The position numbers were made by a program, and so were the translations under genes. Positions 1-11,125 of a stretch of DNA of 64,000 nucleotides are shown one piece after another. Within the stretch, counting starts at the first letter, position 1, and each line of letters starts with the position of its first letter. The notes beneath the pieces are model-generated. The model saw only the letters and a program-made list of their open reading frames with translations, had not been told where the DNA came from and did no database searches. Source of the stretch: Chamaecyparis obtusa (taxonomy: Eukaryota; Streptophyta; Pinopsida; Cupressales; Cupressaceae); the NCBI GenBank assembly GCA_027943335.1, contig BSBK01001294.1, positions 124,001-188,000 on the forward strand, read 5' to 3'.

Positions 1-353
1 ATTTTTAATTTATTGTCAAAATTAAGTAATATAATTTAGGAATAACTATAGTTAAATCTAATTAAATAATTAAGTGGCCAAATTAAATCTAATTAATTAA
101 CTATTCAGAATATTACAATTAATCAAACTTTAGGATAAATAGGATTTATCGCCAAATAATTATTAAATCAAAGATAATTAGGATAAAGTAGGAATATTTC
201 AAGGAATATTTTCTGATGCAGAATTAAGATAAAATCAATTTTTGATAAACTAATGTGTAGATTGTGCCTTAGGTTAGGACTTCAATGTCGATTTTGTTTG
301 AATTGTTGATGTAAGAGGTTAATGAACCTATAGCCCATTTTTGGGGTATTACA
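1..353 (-). mobile_element. LTR of family E, cut by window edge
   Basis: The reverse complement of this block aligns over its whole length with the start of the solo LTR at 8129-9373. Both begin TGTAATACCCC and share the segment that reads through ATGGGCTATAGG. The LTR therefore starts at 353 on the minus strand and runs out of the window to the left. It begins directly after a reverse-transcriptase segment of the neighbouring Athila-like element, so it is an insertion into that element. Its other end and target duplication lie outside the window, so I cannot tell a solo LTR from a complete element. Confidence 0.85.
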
Positions 354-1990
354 GTATCAAGTACTTGATCAATGAAAGGTAAGGGGAAATGATCTTTCTT
401 GGTGGATTTGTTTAATTCCCTGTAATCTACAAAGATTCTCCATTTACCCCCTTTTTGGGCACTATGACCAGAGGTGATACCTATTTACTATCAGATATAG
501 GATATATAAAGCCAACATCTAGCAACTTTTGTAACTTTGTTTTGACTATCTCTCTTAATGTTGGGTTAATCCTCTTTTGAGGCTGGCAGATTCATAGACT
601 TCCTTCATTGATATAAATCATGTGAGTATAAAGTGTGGGGCTCAGTCCCTTCATATCCCCATAGTTCCATACAAAGGATTTTTCATGTGTTTGTAGGAGC
701 TTAGTTAATTGCTCCAAGTGCTGTGAAGGTAGCTTATTATTTAAATGGAGGTTGTGACCCTTGGAAAGATCAACAATAGTGGTAAGGTCAAGCATGGATA
801 CTTTAGAGATAGGGCTTGTGACTACTTCACAAGGTAGTAACTAATGAATAATATTGGGTTCTAAAGGAAAAACACAGTCCTCAACATGGTCTTCATATGT
901 AGTTAACTCCAATACAGAGCTCTTAGATATGTCTTTGATCACAACACAATCATTATTAAGAATGTTCTGAATTACTGCATCTTCCTCTTGCAACTTTAGA
1001 AAGTATTGCCTATGTAACCTCATGAGATGAACCACAAAGTTCAACTCTTCTTCCCCATCTCCTAAATCTGGCCATATAGGGGTTCTTAAATCTATCTGGG
1101 GTTGAGCTAGAGGATATAATGCTAGTTTCTTAGTTGCTTGCCCATCTGAAATTGTCATATTCTCTGATCTATAACTAATGTTTTCATTAGCTATTTCTAA
1201 CCATGGACATCCTAGAATAATAGGGTAACCAACAAGACTGACCTTTGGTGATAGAATCATGAAATCAGTAGGATATTCCTAGGAATCTAGGGAAACTATT
1301 ATGTCTTCTATCATCCCATCAGGGGTGATAGTAGAACTATCTGCCAGTTGTAAGATTGTTGGAGTAGCTTGCAACCCTTCTATGCTTAGTTTATTCATGG
1401 TATCCTTAGTCATTACATTAATGGCATTACCTAAGTCTATTAAAGCATTTTTGATAGACTGAACATTAATGATGATATTAACAACTGGACTCCCTAGATC
1501 AGAATATTTTAGAATTACAAGTTTTCCCAACATGATATCAGCTAGTTGTCTTATAACATGAACTGTTTTGGGATCCATTTTCTTTTGTCCAATTTTTTTC
1601 AGACAAGCTTCCTTGATTGCTTTTCCATAGATAGGAACATCCTTGATGGTTTGAAATAAAGGAATATGGACATGCATGCTTTTTAGTTGGTCAAGGATAT
1701 CAAACGGTTGGTCTTCTTTTGGTATAGGTTTTTCTAGGGTGAGCATCTAAGGAAAAGGAGGTTTAACTAATGTCTAAACATTAGCTAGATTGGAAACATT
1801 AGCTGTGGCAACCGTATTTGGCAAAGCATTCTCTGGGAGTGGTACTGATGCTGCAGGAAGGTCTGGCACTTCGGTGATAAGAGGTGGTTCAGGTGCAGGC
1901 AAGGTAGTACCCGATCTTAGGTGTATATCAAATATGTTGAGTGCATAAGAAGGGTATTGCTGAGGATAAGTAGCATACATTTGCTGCTAT
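354..1990 (-). pseudogene. protease and 5' part of reverse transcriptase, Athila-like element
   Basis: Four pieces (1980-1774, 1746-1279, 1260-841, 795-592) share one minus-strand frame and are separated by stops, mostly TAG. A protease-like core reads ALIDLGNAINVM near 1455-1420; DLG in place of DSG/DTG is usual for Athila-type enzymes. The region at 795-592 is the linker ahead of RT. At 590-354 comes the RT start: a VSPLVIVPKKG segment, then after a one-base frame loss a WRIFVDYRELNK-type motif, ending at an FPLPFIDQVLD-like motif. The catalytic YxDD block is missing because the family-E LTR begins immediately after this point. Confidence 0.78.
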
Positions 1991-2307
1991 TGTTATTGAA
2001 TATTGGGATATGGTTGTGGCTAAGCAAGTAACTATGTCTACTTTTGAGGAACTGTATATATAGGCGGTGGCATAATTGCAGGTGTGTTCATTGGAGGTGG
2101 CAAAGGTGCATATCCAGGATTCAAATTAGGCCATTGTTGAAGTCCTCTCCACTGGTTAGGGGGATGCCAATTTCCTTGCGGTGATTGCCATTTATTTGGA
2201 GGTTGTGGCCATTAGGGTTTTTTTGGATTAAACCATTGATTTTGTTGATTATTGGGCCAAGCATTATTCCAAGTAGGTTGAGTATACCAAGGAGGGCTTT
2301 GGACATT

Positions 2308-3610
2308 CTAGTTTTGCCACTGACTATTATAAGGATTTGAAATTTGTAGTGGGTCTTGAGGAATACCTTGTCTCATGTCCCATGGCTGACGTTGAGCAAC
2401 AAAGAACACTTGCTCATCCTCTCCTTCTATCTTTAGGTACTTAGTTGGAAGGTGTTGATTCTCTAGGTTTGTAACTAGCTTGCAATGACAATCCTTATTT
2501 TTCTTGCGGCAATGGGGATAGTATTTAGCGAGTTGTGCCTCCACGTCTGCATGCTTCTTCTTGGAAGTCATCATGTCTAGGTATGTAGCAACATCATTAA
2601 TGATGTCTTTCTTGAAGTTTGATAGCAAGTTTGAGATTTCTATCTTGGAAATGCCAGAGCCACTTCCTTTTGCAAGTGTTGGATGAAATCCTTTGCCTTT
2701 CTTTACTACTTCTTTGAAATAATTCAAACAAATCTTCTTGAGATCATCCCAAGAAGACTGAGATATATCTCCTCCAGCCATAAGGTCCAATGCTTCTAGG
2801 CAATTATCATTCATTCTTAATAAGATTAGCTTTTTTGAATCCTCATGCAGTGCATGTTGAGGATTCTTCTATAGGTTGTATAAAAAGCATGATATGCAGT
2901 CCTCCAGGGTCTCATCTTCCTTCTGTGACATTTGAAAGATGTCATCTCCTTTTAAATCACCTCCTTTGTAGTATTCCTTATACTTTTATAGAAATAAATA
3001 TCTCATTTTGGCCCAATCAATTATTGCATTATCTCCTAAGCCCATGAACCATCTGTGAGCTGACTCCTTCAATGTTGCTGGAAACAGCTTAAGTTTGTGA
3101 CTATCAGTGTTATAGTCAAAAATTTGAAACAAAATGTCAAAATCAAACAAAAAGGTGTTAGGATCCTTTGTAACAAGGCCATAGAACTTTGGAAGGGTTG
3201 AATTAGGTATGTTCTTGAGATTAGGATTGTTGATAAGACTTGGGATAGGAAATGGAAAGGTAGGAGCTGCCATTACTAGAGGTGCTGGATAACGAAATTG
3301 CGGCTGGAAAGTATTATTAACCAAAAGGTTTTGGTCAATAGGTGGTCCTGGATTAGAATTATTGAGGAAACTGGCTAATATCTCTGTAAAAGAATGAAGG
3401 TCAAATGGATCAAGAGGATCTCCTTCTATTGAAGATAATGCAGCAAACCTAGGACTTGCATCAAGAAATGGTAACTCAAGTTCTTCAAATTCTTCTTTCA
3501 GTTTAATAGGTTCTTTTGGGAGAAATCTTCCATAAACATCTTGCCTTCTTCGATATATGCAAGTGAGTTGATGAACTTGTGAAGAAAGATCACAACTACT
3601 CTCTATTGAC
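2308..3610 (-). pseudogene. gag of Athila-like element
   Basis: This is decayed gag, the capsid/nucleocapsid polyprotein that would form the particle. The clearest signature is at about 3140-2990, where a segment ending AHRWFMGLGDNAI..W matches the conserved gag core of plant Ty3/gypsy elements. Farther on (2520-2460) is a Cys/His-rich stretch (YPHCRKKNKDCHCK) in the place of a nucleocapsid motif. The pieces at 3324-2986 and 2814-2308 are in one frame, interrupted by a TAA at 2986-2988. A TAG at 2308-2310 ends the second piece. Upstream codons from about 3610 continue in a related frame but lack a clear intact start. Confidence 0.75.
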
Positions 3611-3670
3611 TAAGAACATGAAATTAATCTTAAAAATAAATGACTCATTAAGGTTCTCAGTTTGACTCCA

Positions 3671-3688
3671 TCCCCGGTAGTGGTGCCA
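3671..3688 (-). other. Primer binding site of Athila-like element
   Basis: On the minus strand this reads TGGCACCACTACCGGGGA, a few bases after the CA end of the upstream LTR (CA at 3694-3693). It resembles, with a few changes, the site used by plant Athila-type elements. It fixes the orientation of the element and the inner border of its 5' LTR. Confidence 0.7.
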
Positions 3689-3692
3689 AAAA

Positions 3693-4929
3693 TGAACAGT
3701 CTCACAATAGGTAATGATAATCATGCCATTGTCTCTCTTAGGAATAATGTATTCATACTAAGGATTAATTTTCCCATCATGAAATGCATTTAGATTGTCA
3801 ACCCAGGGACATAGACTTGAAATGGGATAGCACAGTTTGTGCACTAAGTTCCTCAAAGAGTCATACTACTTATGTTGCAGGAAGATAAAATGCATGAAAG
3901 AAACCTATGCTATTGCTACAGGAAAGTAAGCACACTTAAATACTTAATGAAATTACTGCAGAAAGCTTGTAAACTTATCATAAGACTTCTTAACAACTCA
4001 AAGCGTTCACCACGTTTATTTTTGCAAGTGTTGCAGGAACATTCACATTAGTACTGCTGTAGGAGTAAAACAGTAACTTCTACTTGAAAGCATAGAAAAT
4101 GCAGAAAGAAATTCTACTCTATCCTAATCTACTCCACCTCCCAAGTGGGCTCCCTTGGTTGGCTTCTGCTAACTACTAACATAGAAGATACTTCAAAATC
4201 ACTCTTTCATTATATTCTCATAAACTGATTACATAGTAATTGAACAATACATGAAGAACAGAAAAGAGTAACTTTGTTATGCTGAACACAACATTTGAAT
4301 ATATTTTCTCATTACTTAACTAAACCAATCAAATCCCTTTGTATAGAGGGTTGATGCTTATTGAAAGCATGAAAGTAAAGTTTGACTAAATCTCGCCATA
4401 GAAGAAGGAAATATAACAACCACGACATATTACAATAAAGTGTGGATAACAAAATAACAAGCACTGAGGATATATAGCAAATTTGTTTCCTATATTCTCT
4501 GGAATGATGGCTCCTTTCTAGTAGTGGCATGATCCTCGAAATTGTGTTGGCTTTCTCTGTCATGGCTGGAACTCCAACGCTTCTTCTTCAATGCGGTCAA
4601 TCCACTCTCTAGCTACTTCTTGTTTTCCTGGCAAGTTAGTAGCATTTTGTATGTATACAAGTCAACATTTCAATTCCTACCCAAATATTAGAACATAGAT
4701 TAAAGTAGCTATATGAAGTACTGCAATTTATATATAATATTCAGAAAAAACATGTCATTCTAACTACCCATAATCTTTGTGGTTCTAACTATACTTATCA
4801 CAAGTTCACATAGGTATAGGCTCATAAATGTATTGGAAATGTTTCATCAAAACATAAAGAGTTTCAACAGAGTACAAATATTATAACAAAATAGAGACAA
4901 TAAATTGTCTCATCAAGCCACATGGATTC
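3693..4929 (-). repeat. 5' LTR of the Athila-like element (outer border unresolved)
   Basis: Sequence directly upstream of the PBS on the minus strand must be LTR. The inner end is at 3693. I could not place the outer TG end or a target duplication, because the other LTR is outside the window. Integrase of the older element O becomes recognisable again by about 4930, so the LTR ends before there. The short open frame at 4312-4563 has no recognisable domain and is probably chance. Confidence 0.5.
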
Positions 4930-5960
4930 AATTTTTTTTATGTTTTTCTTTGCCTTGTATGATCACGTACCACACTAGGACCAAGCCTCCAATTTGAGAC
5001 TTTCCAAAACCAACCCTCCTACCAAATAGATACTTGAAGCATTGACACATATTTAGATTGGTAGTTTAAACCTTTTTTCTACTCTCATCAAGTTCAATGA
5101 GCTAGTTTATTCTACTAGACATGTCATCATCAAACACCTCACTATTTTCTTGCAAAAACTTGTAAGCATGCATTAAATTATTTGTGGGAAGCCTCACATT
5201 ATCTCCACAAACCAATTTAGAATGTAAATTACCTTTATCTCTTTTTTGTGTCATTTTAACATCCTATGTTACTAATATTGGTTTTAAATCTCATGTCTTT
5301 TTTATTTTGGGTCAACAAGATTTTGATAACATTCATCAAAATCTTTTTGGTAAACTTTGTTTATCCATTTCCTTGTCGATGGTAAGAGGGTGATTGTGAA
5401 ACCATAATTCCATTCTCAAAAAAGGTTCTTAAATTTAGTTAACTTGCAATATATTTAATTATTAGTTATAATCCTACATGGGTCATTAAACTTTATTATT
5501 ATGTGGTCTATAATGAAATCATTTAGGACTTTTCTTGTAGCCCACCTAGTAAGGATCCCTTCAGCCCATTTTCTAAAATAATACATGGCTACAAGGATCC
5601 ACTAGAAGCCTCCATAGGAATTATTTGTTATGTCACCAACAAAATCTATGTCCCATTACTAGAAATGTCCCATTACTAGAAAGGGGCTTCAACCATCAAG
5701 GGCCATAAAGATAGAGCCCTAAATCATTTTAGTTTTCTTATTTTTTTGGAAATAATAACACCTTCTCACCAACCTATTCACATCAATAAATAGCAGTGAC
5801 CACCAATAGCTAGCTCTCAAAATTTTGTGGGCAATCTTTATGGCCATGAAATATTAGCTTCATTCATCACCATACATCTTATTTAGCATCATGTCATCTT
5901 CTTCATTCATAAATCTCAAAAAAGACACCATCCATGTTTCCCAATATATATTCTTATCAA
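4930..5960 (-). pseudogene. Integrase of old Ty3/gypsy element O
   Basis: Frames broken by stops and shifts still give a complete integrase in order on the minus strand. At 5860-5740 is the zinc-binding end (AHKILRASYWW, then LVRRC). At 5655-5470 is the core start WDIDFVGDI, followed by FRKWAEG and a CRIITN block. At 5400-5330 is SPSYHRQGNG, the SPYHPQGNGQ motif. The C-terminal domain is at 5120-4940, with RIN.LIELDE and a GGLVLVW segment like GDLVL.W. Integrase inserts the cDNA into the genome; this copy cannot. It is the oldest coding layer here, judged by the density of breaks. Confidence 0.8.
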
Positions 5961-5989
5961 TTAGAGAGTATCTAAGAAGACAACTTGAG

Positions 5990-7037
5990 ATTTTTAACTA
6001 TCCCTTCTAGGAAATTCATGTGATAAAGAAATATAATATGTTATTGTATCAATGGCATTGTTGTAGCCTACCCCCCTTTCTTTGTTTCTCTTTAGTGATG
6101 ATCTAATTTATATTGATTAGATCCAAGATTTTTTTTCTTCCTTTAGCTTGGATAAGCCTTGTCCTTATACCAATTCAACAATTGATATTTTAATGTCAAA
6201 CTTTTAGATCCCAATGATTCATTTGTTATACCCTCTACTAATAATCTCTTATTGACTAAAAATATCTTTCACAATAATTTAAAACCAACCAAATAAGGTC
6301 TAAAGTTATTCAAAGCCTTAACCAAGGCATAAGCTCTCTTCTTTGTGGCATCATACGTTAGCTCCTTTAAGTGATTTGTTAAAAATGAGGTGGATTGTTG
6401 TACCAATCTTAGTTTTTTTGTGAAAGAACAATAGCTACAATATGAAAAGAGGAAAAGAAAAATAAATTAAAAAGTTTAAAAAAATATAGGTGAAACAAAA
6501 ATAGGGGCATGTTTGATTATCTCCTTTATACCTTGAAAAGATTTAGTTGGCTCCCATTCCCATGCAATTAATTTTTATTTCTTAAACATATTTCAATTTT
6601 CTTCATTCTCTCAACATAGTTTGAGACAAACCTTCTAACAAAAGTTGATTTTTTCCAAAAAGGAGTGAATACCTTTTATAGTTTGGATTGAGATTATTTA
6701 TCAAGTGTCATAGCCCTTCTAGGATAACTATGGTTTCATATTTGGACACTATATCCCAATATTATATTTTTATAACCCAAAATATACCCTTATTTGAGTT
6801 AAAATAGATACCATACTTTAGGAACCTCTAAAATATCTTTTTAGATGATGATAATAATCTTTAGTTTTCTTTAAATGGCTATCAATTTATCATAATAAAC
6901 TACCATTGTGATGCCAATTGAATTTGAAAATTCCAAATTGATAGCTCATTGAGATGGAGCTCCAAGATTAGTCAAATAAAAATGAAATCATACATAAGCA
7001 TATGTGCCCCATAGGGTGGTGAATATTGTATTATACT
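5990..7037 (-). pseudogene. RT C-terminal half and RNase H of old element O
   Basis: Degenerate minus-strand translation gives the RT thumb/connection region at about 6850-6450: an LKRYF segment, a YGI.FN segment resembling YGISLNPKK, RFVSNYVERMKK, and a tail resembling the usual W-x-x-x-x-x-x-F block. An RNase H-like segment follows at 6400-6050 (TYDATKKRAYALVKALNNFRPYL). The RT reading stops at 7037, where the LTR of element B begins, and resumes beyond B at 40645. The catalytic YxDD position reads VYYDK, so the active site is lost. Confidence 0.75.
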
Positions 7038-8101
7038 TGTAGGCTATGGTTTATCTCTTATCTGTTTTGAAAGGTGTAAACAAGAAAATGTTAGACTAAT
7101 CTAAACATTTATATCAGTTCAAAAGCATAAACATAAATAACCAAGCCACCTCAGATTGAGCCAAAACAAATGCATTCAAGCATTGTTTGATTTGCTCTGA
7201 TTATGAGGGATGTGGGTGTGCTCTCTAAGCACTTGGAGGTTTGTCCCTAATGCATTATAGGAAGGATTGATATGATGCATAAATGATTAAAAAAGCATGA
7301 ATAAAATCTAAGTTCAATTGATTAAGCTTATTCTATGATGATTTAAAAAGCACAAAATAGAGTTAATCTATCAAATATGCTAAATGCTTAAGCTCTAAAA
7401 CTAAAATGGCATTATAAATTTACTCAATGTAAAAGATTTGAATTGGTGTTTTGCTCTTGGAAGATGAGGGTATTTATAGGATTTGAGGAAGGGCTTGGGT
7501 TAGGAAGGAGAGTTAGGGTTAGAGGTAAGGTTTGGGATAGAGTTAGGGGTAAGGTTAGAGGTATGGTAAGGTTTAACCTTGGTCAAGGTTGCTCACACAT
7601 GTGTGAGAAACACTAGGGAAGTGTACAAGGGGACCAAACGGTAAGAGGACACATGGGTCTCATTTATGGCTTGTAAGAAGCCTTAATGAGGATGTAAGAG
7701 GCATTTATGAGGGGTTTTGACCCAAAGTCAAAGGTTGAAGAGTTTAAGCTAAAAAGGGTAGGAATCACCCTTTAATCAGGTTTAGAGTGAGATTAGGAAA
7801 TTTTAGAAGAGGTTAGGGATTTCTAGGATATTCCAAGGTTTTAGGATTTAAATAAATATTTTATTTATTTAAAAGATTTTTGGTCAATTTATCAATTAAT
7901 AATTAATAAATAGGAAAAAATCATTCAAACTTGATTTAAATGATTTTGGGGAGGGATTCTCTAATTAAAGATGTTTAATTAAAATAGGAGGATTTAATGG
8001 CATAAAAATAAATAAATAAATAAATTAATAAATGATGATGTCATTAGGGGTTTTCAAAAAATAAAAATACTATTATTTTCTAAAGGATTTTTAGGTGTAC
8101 A
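7038..8101 (-). repeat. 3' LTR of element B
   Basis: 1,064 bp, TG...CA. It aligns with 39668-40639 over its full length. It holds an extra stretch near 7203-7320 that the other LTR lacks (there replaced by a short unrelated piece near 39833-39857), which explains most of the length difference. The purine-rich GGTTAGGG-type runs at 7495-7570 are shared by both copies. Confidence 0.9.
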
Positions 8102-8115
8102 TTTTGCCCCTCTTT
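8102..8115 (-). other. Polypurine tract of element B
   Basis: The minus strand reads AAAGAGGGGCAAAA directly before the LTR start TGTACACC. This is the position and composition expected for the primer of plus-strand cDNA synthesis. The site is intact although the E-family solo LTR inserted only about 13 bp away. Confidence 0.8.
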
Positions 8116-8128
8116 GATGCGATACCGC

Positions 8129-9373
8129 TGTAATACCCCAAAAATGGGCTATAGGTTCATTAACCTCCTATATCGACACATCGAACAAAATTGACATCAA
8201 AGTCCTAACCAAAGGCACATCTGCACATCATCGAATCCTAATTGATTATCATTAATTCTGCATCGGGGAATATTTCTATTAATATTCCTATTTATCATAA
8301 TTATCTTTAATTTAATGATTATTTGGCGATAAATCACATTTATCCTAAGTTTGATTAATTGAATATTTTCATATTTAATTAATTAGATTTAATTCTGCCA
8401 CTTAATTATTTAATTGAAGTTAATTCTATTTATTCCTAAATTGTATTATTTAATTTTGACAATAAATCCAAAATCCTATTATTAATTGATTAAATTCTTA
8501 TTTAATTAATTAAAGCAAGTTGTCATATTTAATGATATTATTTTTTAATAAAAATTTGATTAAATGATTGATTAACCAATAAATCAATTATTTAATTTCA
8601 AAAATCAGTTAAGTTGAGAATAAATCACTTTATTTATTTATTAATTCATAATTATCCATGTGCACAATCAAAGAGCAATTAAACTCCAAATTAGAAAATC
8701 AATGCAAGTTATTGACTTTTTGGAACTCAACATCATTTTTGAGTTTTAAAGTTGATCTAAACTTCTAATTTGAGTTAAAAAGCTATTTTTGCATGATTTG
8801 CATATTTTTGTGAATTAAATTATCTTTATTTAAAAATAACTCAAAAATCAAGCTGAGTTATTTGAGTGATTTATGGCTTTCTTCCATGCACCTCCAAAGC
8901 CCTGGATTTCTATAAATTAAAAGCCTCAGCTCATCTCAAAGCATCTCATAATTTTGCATAATCACGCTGAAGAATTGCTATCTAGAGAATCAAAGCTTAT
9001 TGCGAATCAAGGCTATTGTGAGATCAATTTGGTTTTTATTCATATCATATTGTTTCTAGATTAGCATATCATAGATCAGTTTTTACATATCATAGATTTC
9101 ATATCAAGTTTTTCATATCATTGCATAGAAAATCCAAAAAAATAGCTTAATTTGCATTCAATTTCATATCTAGATTTTGCATTCAAATATTTCATTTAGG
9201 TGTTCTCTAGGTCACTAATCTCGATAACAATCTGAGAACATCAATCTCACACCTATTAGAAGGCAATAAATCACTTGGTTAGATTAGATTTCAATTTTGC
9301 ATGATTTTTGCTAACCTCTAATGTTTTACTGAAGTGTTGTGTCTATAGATCAGGTACAATTTTCACACACACA
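8129..9373 (+). mobile_element. Solo LTR, family E
   Basis: 1,245 bp beginning TGTAATACCCC and ending in ACACACA. Flanks are ACCGC (8124-8128) and ACCAC (9374-9378), a 5-bp target duplication with one CpG-to-CpA change. No PBS, coding sequence or second LTR follows, so this is a solo LTR left by LTR-LTR recombination. Outside the duplication, B's own sequence continues on both sides. The same family occurs in inverted orientation at 1-353. AT content is very high (runs of TTAATTAATTAA type). Confidence 0.83.
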
Positions 9374-9378
9374 ACCAC

Positions 9379-10518
9379 AAGTGGCGTGGCATCAAAGACA
9401 AGAAAATAAGATGCCCCATGCTAGGATTTAGAAGAATAAGAGATTGTGCCTTTGCGAGAAAATAATGCAAAGAGGAAACTTTATGGTATTTTCTTGAAAA
9501 GAACACAAAAGGGAAGGGAAATGAATGAAGGAAGAAGGGACAATAAATAACCGAACTTTCAAGAGAAAAGATGGATGAATGAAAGATGAGGTGGAATGCA
9601 GAATGTAGGATGCAGCTACATGAAGATGCAAGAGTAAGCTATATGATGCAAGATGAGGGGGATTTGGGGAGCTCCAAGTGTAAATGTGGAGAGCACAACC
9701 TAGTTTGATATAGCAACATTAGAGACCTGCCAAAGATACTAGGATCAAAAGGCCTTGTCACTAGCATTGCATAGGACTAACATGAAAAAGACATGCAAGG
9801 TTTCCCTAGCATCATGCATGAACCAAAGAGGAAGCATGGTAGAAATGATGCTAGAGAAACCATAAATAAATGGCATTTCCCAAGTGCACCATGTAACCCA
9901 AAAGATCAGATGTGAACCATGTAAGGGTCATATCTAATTGACTCACAGGCAGAAGCAAAAGATCAAAAGACCTTACCCCAGATTTCCCTCATTTGCAACA
10001 TGCCATGATATAAAGGATCATGGTGACTTTGAGGAGAGGAACAATGAGAAGTCGTAAAAGATTAACAAGATCCAAAAGACAAAATCCAAGACCAAAATGA
10101 TAACTCCGAAAGACATCCTTTGCCAAGGACGGAGATTGATTTGATTGATGTTGGGAAGATTGGTCTGAACATGTGGAAGGATACATCAACACAGACCTGG
10201 TGTGATTGGTGGAAGATTAGGTCTGACAGGAGGAAGGATACATCCTCAAGGACCCGTTGATTAATGGGAGAATGAGTGTTGTTGTTCATTGGCAAATGAT
10301 GAGTCAAAGATAATTGTTGGGATCAAGGATAGTCGACAATTGATGTTGTTGAAGTGCGAGGTTGGGTGGGACAAGATATCTTATCAAATGTTGTTTCAGA
10401 ATGGATGAGGATATGTACAACAAGATTCAAAGATATTTACAATGGATGGGGAGAGATTTACAATAGATATGTACAAAAGCTCAAGATTTGGGACAGGAAG
10501 ATCTCGCTATACAAGATA
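9379..10518 (-). other. 3' non-coding region of element B
   Basis: Between integrase and the PPT, B carries about 1.5 kb without a long open frame, here and again at 15607-15959 after the copia insertion. It is rich in short GATGAAAGATG-like and ATTGATGTTGG-like purine-biased stretches. The short minus-strand frames at 9428, 9989 and 10062 have no recognisable domain. Long 3' non-coding regions are common in Tat-type elements; I infer no function. Confidence 0.55.
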
Positions 10519-10523
10519 TATAC

Positions 10524-10983
10524 TGTTAGGATTAACAAGGCAGAAAATAACAATTATGTGCAAATATAACTAATATCAAAAAATAATAAACCACACAGAA
10601 TAGAACACAAGACACACAAATTTAACGTGGTTCACCCAATCCCTGGGCTACATCCACTAATACGAGTCCAATATTATTATTATCCAGTGATTACAACCTG
10701 ATTACAATCCGTAATCCCTTACAGCCCAATTCTGCCGCAAGTACTAAAATCATACATAATGAAAATCCCTAACCCTAAGCCATATTATACAATATTTTCC
10801 CGCTTTAGGGTTAGAATGAGTTATAAGTAGTCGGCCCAAAAAACCGAAAAAGTAGTCGGCCTCAAAAAAAATTTCCTCGAGGGCTGCGCCCCCGAACCCC
10901 CGCTCGGGGCCCGGCCTCGAACCCCGGCGAGGTCGGGAGGAAAAGTGTACAGTACTTTCCTGATTAGTCACCACAAGCTAACA
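10524..10983 (-). repeat. 3' LTR of copia element
   Basis: 460 bp, TGTTAGGATT...AAGCTAACA on the plus strand. It contains a very GC-rich block at about 10876-10925, most of which is missing from the other LTR. The missing 39 bp lie between two similar CGAACCCC words, as expected for a slippage or microhomology deletion. The 74-codon frame at 10750-10974 is within the LTR and not a gene. Confidence 0.95.
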
Positions 10984-11125
10984 ATCTCCCACTTGGTGAC
11001 TGATCAGTATCCACACTATACTAAAAAACCTCCCACTTGGAGACTGATCTTGTAGCAATACCACTACCCACATGAGGCTCCCACTGGATTGAACCACCTT
11101 GGACTCAGTTGTTCCTTTACTTTGT

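Larger units (their letters stand above)
354..3692 (-). mobile_element. Athila-like Ty3/gypsy element, internal region, truncated in RT
   Basis: On the minus strand the order is PBS (3671-3688), gag (about 3660-2300), a proline-rich linker, aspartic protease (about 1450-1350) and the beginning of reverse transcriptase (about 600-354). The RT then stops where the E-family LTR begins. Athila affinity is inferred from the PBS, which resembles the plant TGGCGCCGTTGCCGGGGA type, and from a protease with a DLG rather than DSG/DTG core. RNase H, integrase and the 3' LTR are absent here and must lie beyond the inserted LTR or be lost. Several stops and at least two frame shifts show it is dead. Confidence 0.8.

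Noticed and set aside
2790..3047. Plus-strand open frame over the Athila-like gag
   Set aside because: It is antisense to a recognisable gag and has no domain of its own.
7490..7570. Telomere-like GGTTAGGG runs
   Set aside because: They are irregular, lie inside the B LTR, and are repeated in the other LTR at 40025-40100, so they are LTR sequence and not a telomeric insertion.
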